Assembly (NCBI GenBank): GCA_902801515.1
Contig: CADCII010000009.1
Location: 16,899-80,898 of the forward strand
Length of the DNA: 64,000 bases
Source: an uncultured Lachnospiraceae bacterium
Lineage (GTDB): Bacteria > Bacillota > Clostridia > Lachnospirales > Lachnospiraceae
Direction: 5' to 3'
Shown in pieces: positions 1-8,056 of the stretch. Position numbers and translations under genes: made by a program. Position 1 is the first letter of the stretch, and the number at the start of each line of letters is the position of its first letter. Below the pieces are notes generated by a model that did not search any database, was not told the origin of the DNA, and worked only from the letters and a program-made list of their open reading frames with translations.

Positions 1-20
1 ATCTTCTCGGACATAATAAA

Positions 21-75
21 AAGACCTGATATGTTCTTCCGGCATCGCCGGCACGTATCAGGTCTTCGTTTTTAT
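21..75. terminator. Bidirectional intrinsic terminator
   Basis: An 11-bp perfect stem (21-31 with 56-66) encloses an inner CCGGC/GCCGG stem (39-43 with 47-51). A T-rich run follows on the plus strand (CGTTTTTATTT), and on the minus strand the stem is followed by TTTTATTAT. It lies just downstream of the minus-strand gene ending at 109, so it probably ends that transcript and possibly one arriving from the left. Confidence 0.8.
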
Positions 76-108
76 TTAAAAAGGGGAGCCTGCCGGAATG
101 TGCGGCAG

Positions 109-477
109 TTATCCCGGGAAAACATTGGTTGCAGGCTTGCCGGAAATCGCTGTATGAATTCCCCAGGCGATGCCGTCCGCAACCGCCTCCGTATGATTCC
201 GGATATTCATAAAAGCCTTTTTCAGCACAGAGGCAGCGCGGGACACGCGAAAAAGCCGCTGCAGATCATAGTCAAAAGGCTCTGCTTTCACAGGATGATC
301 CCGGAAATCTTCATCGGACACATTCATATCAAGGTACTGAAGAAACACTTTCGCGCGCGCGGAACCAAGCTCAGCTGCCTTCACAAAACAGCTTCGCGCC
401 TGAGCATCCATGCCGGCATCCATTAAACGCATTCCTTCAGTTTCGTAGTATTCCATCCCTTTCATTGCCGTATTCAT
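109..477 (-). CDS. Small Sel1/TPR-like hypothetical protein
   Basis: This 122-residue protein has no signal peptide or membrane segment. Residues about 15-50 read like a Sel1/TPR helical repeat, with a DAGMDAQARSCFVKAAELGS-type spacing of small and aromatic residues, which suggests a protein-binding scaffold. The start is supported by GGGGAGG nine bases upstream of the ATG. The gene stands alone between a terminator and a 240-base gap. The opposite strand carries a similar-sized open frame, but it lacks a ribosome site. The molecular role is unknown. Confidence 0.6.
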   Translation of the reverse strand: MNTAMKGMEYYETEGMRLMDAGMDAQARSCFVKAAELGSARAKVFLQYLDMNVSDEDFRDHPVKAEPFDYDLQRLFRVSRAASVLKKAFMNIRNHTEAVADGIAWGIHTAISGKPATNVFPG

Positions 478-681
478 ATATAAGAACCTCCCCTTGGTTC
501 AGAGCCCGTATCTATGATCCGCATAACTCATGTCCGAATTATAGGAATCAAATATGTCTGAACCGTGTTTGAAACCTTAGCCTGAGATTAAGATTTGTTT
601 AAATTCCTCAAAGTAATCTGCTATATTCTAAATGCATATACGTACAGGCACGGGGCAATCCACGTGCAGCTGAGCGAATGG

Positions 682-707
682 TTGAACAAGTGACAGGCAC
701 TTGTGCA
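682..707. repeat. Dispersed palindromic repeat, copy 1
   Basis: A unit of about 26 bases with core AAGTGACAGGCACTT, in which ACAAGTG and CACTTGT pair around an ACAGG loop. It overlaps the leader of the oxidoreductase gene starting at 718. Related copies lie at 1226-1279, 31565-31622 and 32339-32395. Confidence 0.8.
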
Positions 708-717
708 GGAGGGTGTT

Positions 718-1185
718 ATGTTTCGTGAGATGAGAAGAAAGAAGCAGCAGGCGGAAGAGGCGGAGTGCCTGGAGATTCTGCGGACAGCGAAGAGAGGTGT
801 CCTGGCGGTGCTGGGGGATGATGATTATCCTTATGCGGTGCCTCTGGATTTTGTGTATGAAGATGGCTGCCTGTATTTTCACTGTGCAGTGGAGGGCCAT
901 AAGCTGGATGCAGTCAGAAAGCATGAGAAGGCGTCTTTCTGTGTGCTGAGCGAGCCGGTTCCGGAGGAGAATGACTGGTGGTTTCATGTGACCAGCGTGA
1001 TTGCCTTCGGAAGGATTAGTGAGGTGAAGGATCCCGCAGAGCATGACCGGTGCCTGCGGCTGCTTGCCCGAAAGTATATGCCTGTGGATCTGATCGAGGG
1101 TGATATGCAGAAGAATGCACGCCACGCTGCAGTGCTGGCGCTTCATATCGAGCACATGACCGGCAAGCATGTGAGGGAAAAGTGA
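718..1185 (+). CDS. Pyridoxamine 5'-phosphate oxidase-family (NimA-like) flavoprotein
   Basis: The 155-residue product resembles the PPOX/flavin-reductase-like split-barrel family that includes NimA-type 5-nitroimidazole reductases. Visible family features are RGVLAVLGDDDYPYAVPLDF near the N-terminus, YFHCAVEGHKLDAVRKH, and the SVIAFGRISEV strand. Such proteins bind FMN or a related cofactor and reduce small substrates in the cytoplasm; the substrate cannot be read from the sequence. AGGAGG lies five bases before the ATG at 718, so I prefer it to the GTG at 703. Palindromic repeats sit immediately before and after the gene. A role in nitroimidazole detoxification is only a family-based possibility. 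Confidence 0.8.
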   Translation: MFREMRRKKQQAEEAECLEILRTAKRGVLAVLGDDDYPYAVPLDFVYEDGCLYFHCAVEGHKLDAVRKHEKASFCVLSEPVPEENDWWFHVTSVIAFGRISEVKDPAEHDRCLRLLARKYMPVDLIEGDMQKNARHAAVLALHIEHMTGKHVREK

Positions 1186-1225
1186 ATCCCGGGCCGCGCG
1201 GGCGGGAAGATGTGAACGAGCGGCT

Positions 1226-1279
1226 GTGAACAAGTGACAGGCACTTGTGCAAGCGAACGAGTGACAGGCACTTGTTCAA
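1226..1279. repeat. Dispersed palindromic repeat, two tandem units
   Basis: Two 27-base units lie head to tail (1226-1252 and 1253-1279). Both contain GTGACAGGCACTTGT, and each can fold on itself. They fill most of the gap between the oxidoreductase and amidase genes. No T-run follows, so this is not a classical terminator. Confidence 0.85.
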
Positions 1280-1304
1280 GTAATCATGTATGGAGGACTG
1301 GACT

Positions 1305-2093
1305 ATGAGAGTTCTGGCGGTTCAGAAGAAAACGCTTGGCACCCCTGCGGAGAATCTGGAGCGGGTGAGGCGGATGCTGGAGGATGCTGCCGCGCCGGAT
1401 GTGATTGTTCTTCCTGAGATTTTTACCTGCCCGTATGACAACAGTTGTTTTCCTGTGTTTGCGCAGGAGGAGGGCGGAGAGGTCTGCAGAGAGCTTTCGA
1501 AGATCGCCGGGGAGCACCATGCCTGGCTGGTCGGAGGATCGGTTCCTGAGAGGGAAGGTGACAGGATATACAATACTTCTTATGTTTATGACCGGGAAGG
1601 CTGCCTGATCACAAAGCACAGAAAGATCCATCTGTTTGATATTGATGTTCCGGGAGGACAGTATTTTAAAGAATCGGATGTGCTGTCTCCGGGAGAGCAG
1701 GTCACGGTTTTTGACACGGAGTTTGGGAAAATGGGCGTGTGTATCTGTTTTGATATCCGTTTTCCGGAGCTGTTCCTTGAGATGAGAAAAATGGGCGTGA
1801 CGATGGTGTTTGTGCCGGCTGCATTTAATATGACAACAGGACCTGCCCACTGGGAGGTCCTGTTCAGAAGCCGTGCGATGGATCAGCAGATCTATATGCT
1901 GGGCTGCTCTCCTGCGCGTGACGAAACGGCCTCTTATGTTGCCTACGGTCACAGTATCCTGACGGATCCCTGGGGCAGGGTCGTCAGAGAACTGGACGAA
2001 AAGGAAGGGCTGTTATCGATGGAGGTCGATCTGTCCTATGCAAAGACAGTCCGTCAGCAGATCCCGCTGGGCAGTCCGGCGGATCGTATGTGA
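1305..2093 (+). CDS. Carbon-nitrogen hydrolase, omega-amidase-like
   Basis: The 262-residue protein belongs to the nitrilase superfamily. The catalytic triad is visible: Glu in VLPEIFTCPYDN, Lys in KHRKIHLFDID, and Cys in GVCICFDIRFPE. The FDIRFPEL and DPWGRVV segments are typical of the Nit2/omega-amidase branch, which hydrolyses alpha-ketoglutaramate and alpha-ketosuccinamate to the keto acid and ammonia. GGAGG at 1292-1296 is correctly spaced for the ATG at 1305, giving a slightly shorter protein than the ATG at 1290. It ends four bases from the convergent serine dehydratase gene; both are linked to amino-acid nitrogen handling, though an operon is impossible in this orientation. Confidence 0.88.
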   Translation: MRVLAVQKKTLGTPAENLERVRRMLEDAAAPDVIVLPEIFTCPYDNSCFPVFAQEEGGEVCRELSKIAGEHHAWLVGGSVPEREGDRIYNTSYVYDREGCLITKHRKIHLFDIDVPGGQYFKESDVLSPGEQVTVFDTEFGKMGVCICFDIRFPELFLEMRKMGVTMVFVPAAFNMTTGPAHWEVLFRSRAMDQQIYMLGCSPARDETASYVAYGHSILTDPWGRVVRELDEKEGLLSMEVDLSYAKTVRQQIPLGSPADRM

Positions 2094-2097
2094 TTCT

Positions 2098-3312
2098 TCA
2101 GATCGTATTTCTGCGTCCGTACATCTTGGCAAGTCCGCCCTCTGAAGTTTCCAGGAAGCGTTTGTTCATGCTGACGCCGGTCTCATACATGGTCCGCACT
2201 GCTATGTCAAATGAAATCCTCTGGGTATCTGAGAGGAAGAAGGACAGGTTGCAGGCATTCATGGCCCTGGTTGCGGCAACGGCATTGCGCTCGATGCAGG
2301 GAACCTGTACAAGTCCCAGGATCGGATCGCAGGTCAGGCCGAGGTGATGTTCCAGCGCGATCTCGGCAGCATACTGGATCTGGTTGGTGGAGAGCCCGTA
2401 CAGATAATCAAGGCCTCCCGCAGCCATGGAACAGGCGGAGCCGATCTCTGCCTGGCATCCGCATTCGGCGCCGGAGACGGAGGCTTTCTGCTTGATCAGG
2501 TTTCCGATCAGGCCCGCGACTTCAAGTCCTGAGATCATCTGCTCGTCCGTCAGGCCGCGGTGATCCTGGACATATTTGAATACGGCCGGAACCACTCCGC
2601 AGGAGCCGCAGGTCGGAGCCGTGACTACCGTACCGCAGTCCGCATTCTGTTCGCTGGTGGCAAACGCATAGGCGGAGATCAGCCGGGTCTCACTGACCTG
2701 GGGGTGGTCATGTTCCATCCTGAAATCATACAGTTTCTTGGCTTTGCGCTCTACTTTCAGCGGTCCGGGAAGCAGGCCTTCTGTCTCCAGTCCTTCCTGG
2801 ATCGTTTTTTTCATCTGCTCCCAGACCATTCCGAGATAATCTCTGATCTGCGGGCCTTCGGTAAGTTCTACGTACTCCGCCAGGTCCAGGGTACGGAACT
2901 GGCAGAATTCCATTACTTCCGCAAATGAATTTTCGGGATATACATCTTCGCTCTGCTCTGATTCTCTTCCCGGAATCTGAATATCGCCGCCGCCGACGGA
3001 CAGCGCACGCATTGTATCAAAGACCTGGCTGTCTTTCAGAGCGATGAAGTCCATTGTATTGGGGTGGGTGACGTCTGCCGGCATTTCTTTGCAGAAGATC
3101 ACTTCTGTGGGGACGGGGGCAAGGGTCTCATAGAGAACACGGTCTGTTCCATGTCCCTTTCCTGTCTTGCAGAGGGATCCATACAGTTTGACCTGGTAAG
3201 CATCCGCGTCCGGATGCTCTTTTTTAAAGATCTGAGCTGCTCTTTCGGGGCCCATGGTATGGGAACTGGAAGGCCCGCGTCCGATCTTGAAGACTTCTTT
3301 GACAGATTTCAT
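2098..3312 (-). CDS. sdaA: L-serine dehydratase, single-chain, iron-sulfur type
   Basis: The 404-residue enzyme converts L-serine to pyruvate and ammonia using a [4Fe-4S] cluster rather than PLP. The beta-domain signature is present near the N-terminus (IGRGPSSSHTMGPERAA). The alpha domain carries the TAPTCGSCGVVPAV segment and cysteines in ECGCQAEIGSACSMAAGG that match the cluster site. Both domains are fused in one chain, unlike the split SdaAA/SdaAB enzymes of many Firmicutes. GGGAGG eight bases before the ATG at 3312 fixes the start; the in-frame TTG further out is unlikely. The gene is monocistronic and convergent with the amidase gene. Confidence 0.93.
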   Translation of the reverse strand: MKSVKEVFKIGRGPSSSHTMGPERAAQIFKKEHPDADAYQVKLYGSLCKTGKGHGTDRVLYETLAPVPTEVIFCKEMPADVTHPNTMDFIALKDSQVFDTMRALSVGGGDIQIPGRESEQSEDVYPENSFAEVMEFCQFRTLDLAEYVELTEGPQIRDYLGMVWEQMKKTIQEGLETEGLLPGPLKVERKAKKLYDFRMEHDHPQVSETRLISAYAFATSEQNADCGTVVTAPTCGSCGVVPAVFKYVQDHRGLTDEQMISGLEVAGLIGNLIKQKASVSGAECGCQAEIGSACSMAAGGLDYLYGLSTNQIQYAAEIALEHHLGLTCDPILGLVQVPCIERNAVAATRAMNACNLSFFLSDTQRISFDIAVRTMYETGVSMNKRFLETSEGGLAKMYGRRNTI

Positions 3313-3378
3313 ATTCTTTACCTCCCTGTGCAAGTGCGGCAGTTTTTTTCATTATAGAGCCAGATGGACCGGTTCACA

Positions 3379-3406
3379 ATGATGTAAGGTTCAAAACCCG
3401 GAAGCG
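3379..3406. repeat. Short repeat related to 7963-8029
   Basis: The stretch begins ATGATGTAAGGTTCAAAA and continues CCCGGAAGCG. It matches, with a few changes, the start of the palindromic element at 7963 (ATGATGTAAAGGTCAAAAG). It sits in the 200-base gap before the gene at 3513. With two copies, this is only a tentative repeat family. Confidence 0.45.
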
Positions 3407-3453
3407 TTTTGCATGTTCCGGGCGGGATTCGTCTGGTACAGCGGGAAAAACTC

Positions 3454-3462
3454 TGGTATGAT
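3454..3462 (+). promoter_or_regulatory. Possible extended -10 promoter
   Basis: TGGTATGAT is an extended -10 element about 50 bases before the gene at 3513. No convincing -35 is present. Confidence 0.35.
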
Positions 3463-3512
3463 ATTCACCGTAAATACTGACTGGCGGGCATACGTGGAAA
3501 CGGGGATCCTGG

Positions 3513-4349
3513 ATGAACATTTTGCTGAAGAACCCAATGCGGCAGGGAAATGAGAAAACGGAACGGATAAAGAAGACGGCAGGACTGATCCTGTTGTTTA
3601 TTTCCGTCTGGATCCTGACGAAAGCAGCGATCTCGAGAAATACGTATACACCTTATGTGCCAAAAGAGCCGCCGGTGATCCTGCTCTATGGAGAGGTTCC
3701 CGGTGTGGAAGCTTTCTATGAGAAAGAATATGAACTGTGGGAAGAGCATTATTCAGCGGAGGGACTGAGGGATCTGTTTCTGGAGCTTCCGTATTATGAT
3801 GCGCAGTGGCTGAATCTGTGGATGAAGTCGGGCGAGGATGCGATCCTTCAGCAGTGGTATGATGACATGGAGGGCGAGCGCGCTCATGTGGAGCCGATCC
3901 TGGATTTTTTCAGGGCGGTCAGAGAGAACTGCCCTGAAACAGTCTTTCACGGAACGGATATCGGTTTGCGGTATGAGACGTCCGGCAGCAGGTATCTGAA
4001 TTATCTGGAAGAGATGGGACAGACCGGATCAGAGCAGTACCGTCTGGCACAGGCGTGTATCGACCAGGGAAAAACATATGAAGAAAATAAAAATGCCGCC
4101 TGGCGTGAAGATGTGATGACGCAGAATTTTATCCAGGCATATGATGCAGCCGGCAGCGAAAAAGTCGTGGGCATCTATGGGGATGCGCACTGTGATCCGC
4201 GCAGGAAGGCCGGGAAGAATGAAAAAGGCTGCATGGCCAGGCAGCTGCAGGATGCCTGTGGCGATGTCATCAGTTATGAAGCAATCGAATCCATGGTGAA
4301 GATCGAGAGTGACAAGATGCTGGAGAAGCAGCCATCCGGTAAAAAATGA
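3513..4349 (+). CDS. Membrane-anchored protein, possible EreA/TIKI-superfamily fold
   Basis: The 278-residue protein has a basic N-terminus and one membrane segment at about residues 22-41 (AGLILLFISVWILTKAA), then an extracytoplasmic domain. Segments such as LLYGEVPGVEAFYEKE, RDLFLELPYYDAQWLNLW and a late VVGIYGDAHCDPR resemble the erythromycin esterase/ChaN/TIKI-like fold, where a late GDAH histidine is conserved. That assignment rests on motif memory only. Substrate and activity are unknown. The ATG at 3513 follows a GGGGA stretch at moderate spacing. The gene is followed after 41 bases by a transporter gene in the same direction. Confidence 0.5.
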   Translation: MNILLKNPMRQGNEKTERIKKTAGLILLFISVWILTKAAISRNTYTPYVPKEPPVILLYGEVPGVEAFYEKEYELWEEHYSAEGLRDLFLELPYYDAQWLNLWMKSGEDAILQQWYDDMEGERAHVEPILDFFRAVRENCPETVFHGTDIGLRYETSGSRYLNYLEEMGQTGSEQYRLAQACIDQGKTYEENKNAAWREDVMTQNFIQAYDAAGSEKVVGIYGDAHCDPRRKAGKNEKGCMARQLQDACGDVISYEAIESMVKIESDKMLEKQPSGKK

Positions 4350-4390
4350 GAGAATAAAAAGAACAGTACAGACACAGACAAAAGACAGAA

Positions 4391-5350
4391 GTGGCGGGCA
4401 AAAGCACAGTGAAAACAGGGACAGTCGCTGCAGAGCGAAGTTACGGATATATACCGGTTGCGATTTTATGCAACATTTTGTGGGGGAGTGCGATTCCCTT
4501 TATCAATATCGGTTACAGACTGTTTGGGATCGGGGCCGGAGAGAGCGGCTCACAGATTCTGTTCGCTGGCTGCCGTTTCTTTCTTGCGGGATGGATCACG
4601 GTGCTCATCCGCTCGCTTGCGCTGAAGCGTGCAGCTCTGCCGCAGAGGAAGAACCTGCCGTCTGTCCTGAAGCTTGCCGCCGCACAGACGATCGGTCAGT
4701 ATGTGCTGTTCTACATCGGGGTGGCACACACGGTCAGCGTGAAGGCTTCGATCATTACCGGCCTGGGAGCTTTCGTATCCATCCTGATCGCCAGCTATGT
4801 ATTTCATTATGAGACCATGGACAGAACCAAATGGATCGGAGGCATCCTCGGAATTCTGGGTGTCGTGGTGATGAACTGGCGCCCTGAGGGTTTTGGGGGA
4901 GGAATCACAATGGCCGGCGAAGGCGCTCTGCTGCTGTCTATGATCAGCTGCGCACTGAGTGCGGGACTGATCAAGCGGTACTCTCAGACGGAGGATCCGG
5001 TAACGCTGAACGGATGGCAGTTCATAGCGGGCGGCGCGGTGATGATCCTGCTGGGGCTTCTGCTCGGCGGCCGTCTGCATCCGCAGGGCGGCAGGGCTCT
5101 CCTGGTGCTGCTGTATCTGGCCTGCCTGTCGGCGGCAGCATACTCACTGTGGGCGATGCTGCTGAAGTCCTGTCCGATCTCAAAGATCGCCGTCTTCATG
5201 TTCCTGCAGCCTCTGTTCGGAGTGATCCTGGGGATCGTGCTGGTGAGGCAGAAGATGGACATTCCTCCTGTACAGTATCTGGCAGCGCTGGTTCTGGTCT
5301 GTGCCTGCATCGTTGTGATCCAGTACAAGCCGGAGGAAAAGCGTACATAA
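4391..5350 (+). CDS. EamA/DMT-family transporter
   Basis: The 319-residue protein has about ten hydrophobic helices arranged as two EamA repeats, starting with the typical AILCNILWGSAIPFINIGY. The first repeat ends near GVVVMNWRP and the second near LVCACIVVIQYKP. Members export or import small metabolites across the cytoplasmic membrane; the substrate is unknown. The start is a GTG with no clear ribosome site, and an in-frame stop lies 45 bases upstream, so an alternative internal start remains possible. It is co-directional with the acyltransferase block but separated from it by 95 bases. Confidence 0.82.
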   Translation: MAGKSTVKTGTVAAERSYGYIPVAILCNILWGSAIPFINIGYRLFGIGAGESGSQILFAGCRFFLAGWITVLIRSLALKRAALPQRKNLPSVLKLAAAQTIGQYVLFYIGVAHTVSVKASIITGLGAFVSILIASYVFHYETMDRTKWIGGILGILGVVVMNWRPEGFGGGITMAGEGALLLSMISCALSAGLIKRYSQTEDPVTLNGWQFIAGGAVMILLGLLLGGRLHPQGGRALLVLLYLACLSAAAYSLWAMLLKSCPISKIAVFMFLQPLFGVILGIVLVRQKMDIPPVQYLAALVLVCACIVVIQYKPEEKRT

Positions 5351-5444
5351 CCGGGTGTTTTATTGATTTCCCCGGGAAAAGGATGTACGATACGGTGTGA
5401 TTTTTGCACTTCGTATCGGATGATAGAAACAAGGAGTGAATGAC

Positions 5445-6983
5445 ATGTTCTCTCTGTCATCTTACTTTTCCGTAGAATATATGTTGATCCTGCTGCCGCT
5501 GAGCGTGGGACTGTATCTGATCCTTCCGCAGAAACTGCGGCGCATAAGCCTGCTTCTGTGCAGTTATGCATTTTTCTGGGCAGTCAGCGGAAAGCTGATC
5601 CTGTACCTGCTGATCTCAACACTGATGGTATATCTCTTCGGGCTGTGGCTCGGAAGGATTCAGGACGAGCTGGCGCAGGCGCTTGCTGTCTGTGAAAAAG
5701 GCGGGAAAAAGGCAGTCAGAGCACAGTATCAGGCAAGACTTCTCCGGGTTTGTGTGCTGGGGGTCCTGCTTCACGTCGGAATCCTCCTCGGGGTGAAATA
5801 TACCCCGTTTTTTTCCGATAACCTGAACGTGCTGCTGCGAATGCTCCATATACCGGTCGTACTGAAACGACCGGTGTTTGCCATCCCCATCGGAATCTCT
5901 TTTTACACGATGCAGGCAGCCTCCTATGTCCTGGATGTCTACAGGGGGAAGATCCGTGCAGACCGTAATCTTCTGCGTATCGCACTGTTCATGAGTTTCT
6001 TCCCGCAGATCATGGAGGGACCGATCTGCCGGTATTCCGACACTGCCACGCAGCTGTGGGAAGCGCCGCGCATCCGGTTTGAGAACCTCACCGCAGGGAT
6101 CGAGAGGATCCTGTGGGGACTCATGAAGAAGACGGTTGTTGCCGACCGCCTGAACCTTCTGATTGAAAATGTGTTCTCCGGGTATGAGGCATATGATGGT
6201 TTTGTCATCGCCCTGGCAGCCGTATGCTATACGGTGCAGCTGTATATGGACTTTTCCGGCACCATGGATGTGGTGATCGGAACGGGACAGATCTTCGGGA
6301 TCACGATGCCGGAAAACTTTAAGAGGCCGTTTTTCTCAAAGACAATATCGGAGTTCTGGACCAGATGGCATATCACACTGGGTACGTGGTTCAAGGATTA
6401 TCTGTTTTATCCGCTCTCTGTCTCCAGACCGATGAAGAAACTCACATCCAGAGCAAGAAAGCGCTTCGGGAATCATTACGGACCACTCTTTTCGGGGGCG
6501 ATCGCGCTGCTGTGTGTATGGCTGTGCAATGGTCTGTGGCACGGGGCCGGCTGGCATTATATTGTCTTCGGCTTGTATCATTTTGTACTGATTCTGACCG
6601 GGAACCTGATCGCTCCACTCAGCATAGCACTGGCGGAAAAACTGCATATCCGCAGGGATCATTTCCTCTACCGCACACTGCAGGGAATCCGTACCTTCGT
6701 GCTTGTATGCATCGGAGAACTGATATTCCGCGCGCTCTCCCTGGGACAGGCTGCGGGCATGCTGAAGAAGATAGGAACACAGTTCACAACGGCTGTGCTC
6801 AGGGACGGGTCGCTGTTTACGATGGGAATGGACCGGCAGGACTACATCATAGTGTTTGTGACCCTCGTCATCGTGCTGATCGTCGGGATCGTGCAGGAGC
6901 GCCGGTCAACCCGATCTATGCGGGATTCTGAGGACCTGGTCAGGGTGACTGTTATTGACGACAGGAAGAGGCGGTGGAAGTGA
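5445..6983 (+). CDS. MBOAT-family membrane O-acyltransferase (DltB/AlgI-like)
   Basis: This 512-residue multi-pass protein is a membrane-bound O-acyltransferase of the DltB/AlgI branch. Diagnostic segments include IGISFYTMQAASYVLDVYRG, MSFFPQIMEGPICRY, QLYMDFSGTMDVVIG, FWTRWHITLGTWFKDYLFYP, and NGLWHGAGWHY, whose His (residue about 366) is the expected catalytic histidine. The family moves acyl groups through the membrane onto extracytoplasmic polymers or proteins. AAGGAG eight bases before the ATG at 5445 sets the start. The next gene, an SGNH-like partner, overlaps it by ten bases, as in DltB/DltD and AlgI/AlgJ pairs. No acyl carrier protein is encoded here; one lies at 38486. Confidence 0.9.
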   Translation: MFSLSSYFSVEYMLILLPLSVGLYLILPQKLRRISLLLCSYAFFWAVSGKLILYLLISTLMVYLFGLWLGRIQDELAQALAVCEKGGKKAVRAQYQARLLRVCVLGVLLHVGILLGVKYTPFFSDNLNVLLRMLHIPVVLKRPVFAIPIGISFYTMQAASYVLDVYRGKIRADRNLLRIALFMSFFPQIMEGPICRYSDTATQLWEAPRIRFENLTAGIERILWGLMKKTVVADRLNLLIENVFSGYEAYDGFVIALAAVCYTVQLYMDFSGTMDVVIGTGQIFGITMPENFKRPFFSKTISEFWTRWHITLGTWFKDYLFYPLSVSRPMKKLTSRARKRFGNHYGPLFSGAIALLCVWLCNGLWHGAGWHYIVFGLYHFVLILTGNLIAPLSIALAEKLHIRRDHFLYRTLQGIRTFVLVCIGELIFRALSLGQAAGMLKKIGTQFTTAVLRDGSLFTMGMDRQDYIIVFVTLVIVLIVGIVQERRSTRSMRDSEDLVRVTVIDDRKRRWK

Positions 6984-7954
6984 CAGACAGAAAGAGAATA
7001 TATATCAGGAGATCTTTTTTCGCAGTCCTCTTTTTTCTGGGACTGGCGGTTCTCCTTACTGTAGTTTCATTTATCTTCGTTCCGAAGGACAATACAGAGG
7101 AAGCCGGGATGGAGGAAGTGTTTGCCAACGGCATTCTGGGAGAACCGGAGGATACGATCGATGTCCTGGTGGCGGGGGACAGTTACTCCTATACAGCTAC
7201 GATACCGCCGCAGATCTGGAAAGAGGCAGGGATCACGTCCTATGCTAGCGGGACCAATGACCAGTCTCTGGATTATACGCTGGTCATGCTGAAGCGCGCT
7301 TTCCGCACGCAGAATCCGAAGGTCGTGCTGCTGGAGGCAAGTCCCATTTTCCGGGAGATCACACCTTTTGGCCGTCTGACAGCAGAGCTGTCATCTGTAT
7401 TTTCGGTATTCCACTATCATGACAGATGGAAGTCGCTCAGAAGGAAAGATTTTACACACCGGCCTGAGTATACATTGACAAAGGATTACAAGGGGTATAA
7501 GTATTTTACAAAGATTGTACCGGCGCCGGATGCCGATAATATGGCAAAAACAGATGACGCAGAACCGATCCCTGAATCGAGCCGGTATTATATGAAAAAG
7601 ATCCTGAAGTTCTGTCAGGATCATGGTGCGGTTTTGGTGCTGATGAGTGCGCCGAACCGGACATACTGGAATTACAGCCGGCATAACGGCATAAGCGCCC
7701 TGGCCGAAGAACTCGGCTGCGACTATATTGACGCAAACCTTGCCGACGAAGAGATCGGGATCGACTGGGAACACGACACCTGTGACGGCGGAGACCATCT
7801 GAACCATGCAGGGTCCGTCAAGGCAACTCAGTTTGTGACCGGGTATCTGACTTCACTGGGGATCCTGGAGGATCACAGGGGGGATCCGAAGTATTCGCAC
7901 TGGGACAAAGCGCTGAAGAAATACGAGAAACAGGTCCGGAAAGAGGACATCTGA
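6974..7954 (+). CDS. Membrane-anchored SGNH/DltD-AlgX-like acyltransferase partner
   Basis: The 326-residue protein has one N-terminal membrane anchor (residues about 14-36) and an extracytoplasmic SGNH-type domain. The nucleophile motif is VLVAGDSYSYTA (Ser about 70), and the late DGGDHLNHAG motif provides the likely Asp-His pair (274/275 or nearby 278). VVLLEASPIFRE matches the block seen in DltD/AlgJ/DHHW proteins. Such proteins complete acyl transfer started by the MBOAT protein. The GTG start overlaps the end of the MBOAT gene, implying translational coupling. The acceptor polymer is unknown. Confidence 0.8.
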   Translation: MEVTDRKRIYIRRSFFAVLFFLGLAVLLTVVSFIFVPKDNTEEAGMEEVFANGILGEPEDTIDVLVAGDSYSYTATIPPQIWKEAGITSYASGTNDQSLDYTLVMLKRAFRTQNPKVVLLEASPIFREITPFGRLTAELSSVFSVFHYHDRWKSLRRKDFTHRPEYTLTKDYKGYKYFTKIVPAPDADNMAKTDDAEPIPESSRYYMKKILKFCQDHGAVLVLMSAPNRTYWNYSRHNGISALAEELGCDYIDANLADEEIGIDWEHDTCDGGDHLNHAGSVKATQFVTGYLTSLGILEDHRGDPKYSHWDKALKKYEKQVRKEDI

Positions 7955-7962
7955 GATATAAT

Positions 7963-8029
7963 ATGATGTAAAGGTCAAAAGCCCTGAAGCCGAGGCAAGC
8001 TTGCTTGCCAGAGGCGATCCGTACATCAT
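7963..8029. repeat. Palindromic intergenic element
   Basis: ATGATGTA (7963-7970) is inverted as TACATCAT (8022-8029), enclosing a second perfect pair GGCAAGC/GCTTGCC (7994-8000 with 8003-8009). It fills most of the gap between the SGNH and beta-propeller genes. No T-run follows, so a processing or REP-like element is more likely than a terminator. Confidence 0.6.
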
Positions 8030-8056
8030 AGTTGGGGGCAACAGGAAGGAATCATC

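Noticed and set aside
31..426. Plus-strand open frame opposite the Sel1-like gene
   Set aside because: It begins inside a terminator hairpin, has no ribosome site, and is antisense to a gene with a strong one.
1226..1279. Two tandem repeats considered as a CRISPR array
   Set aside because: The units are directly adjacent with no spacers, and no cas gene is present.
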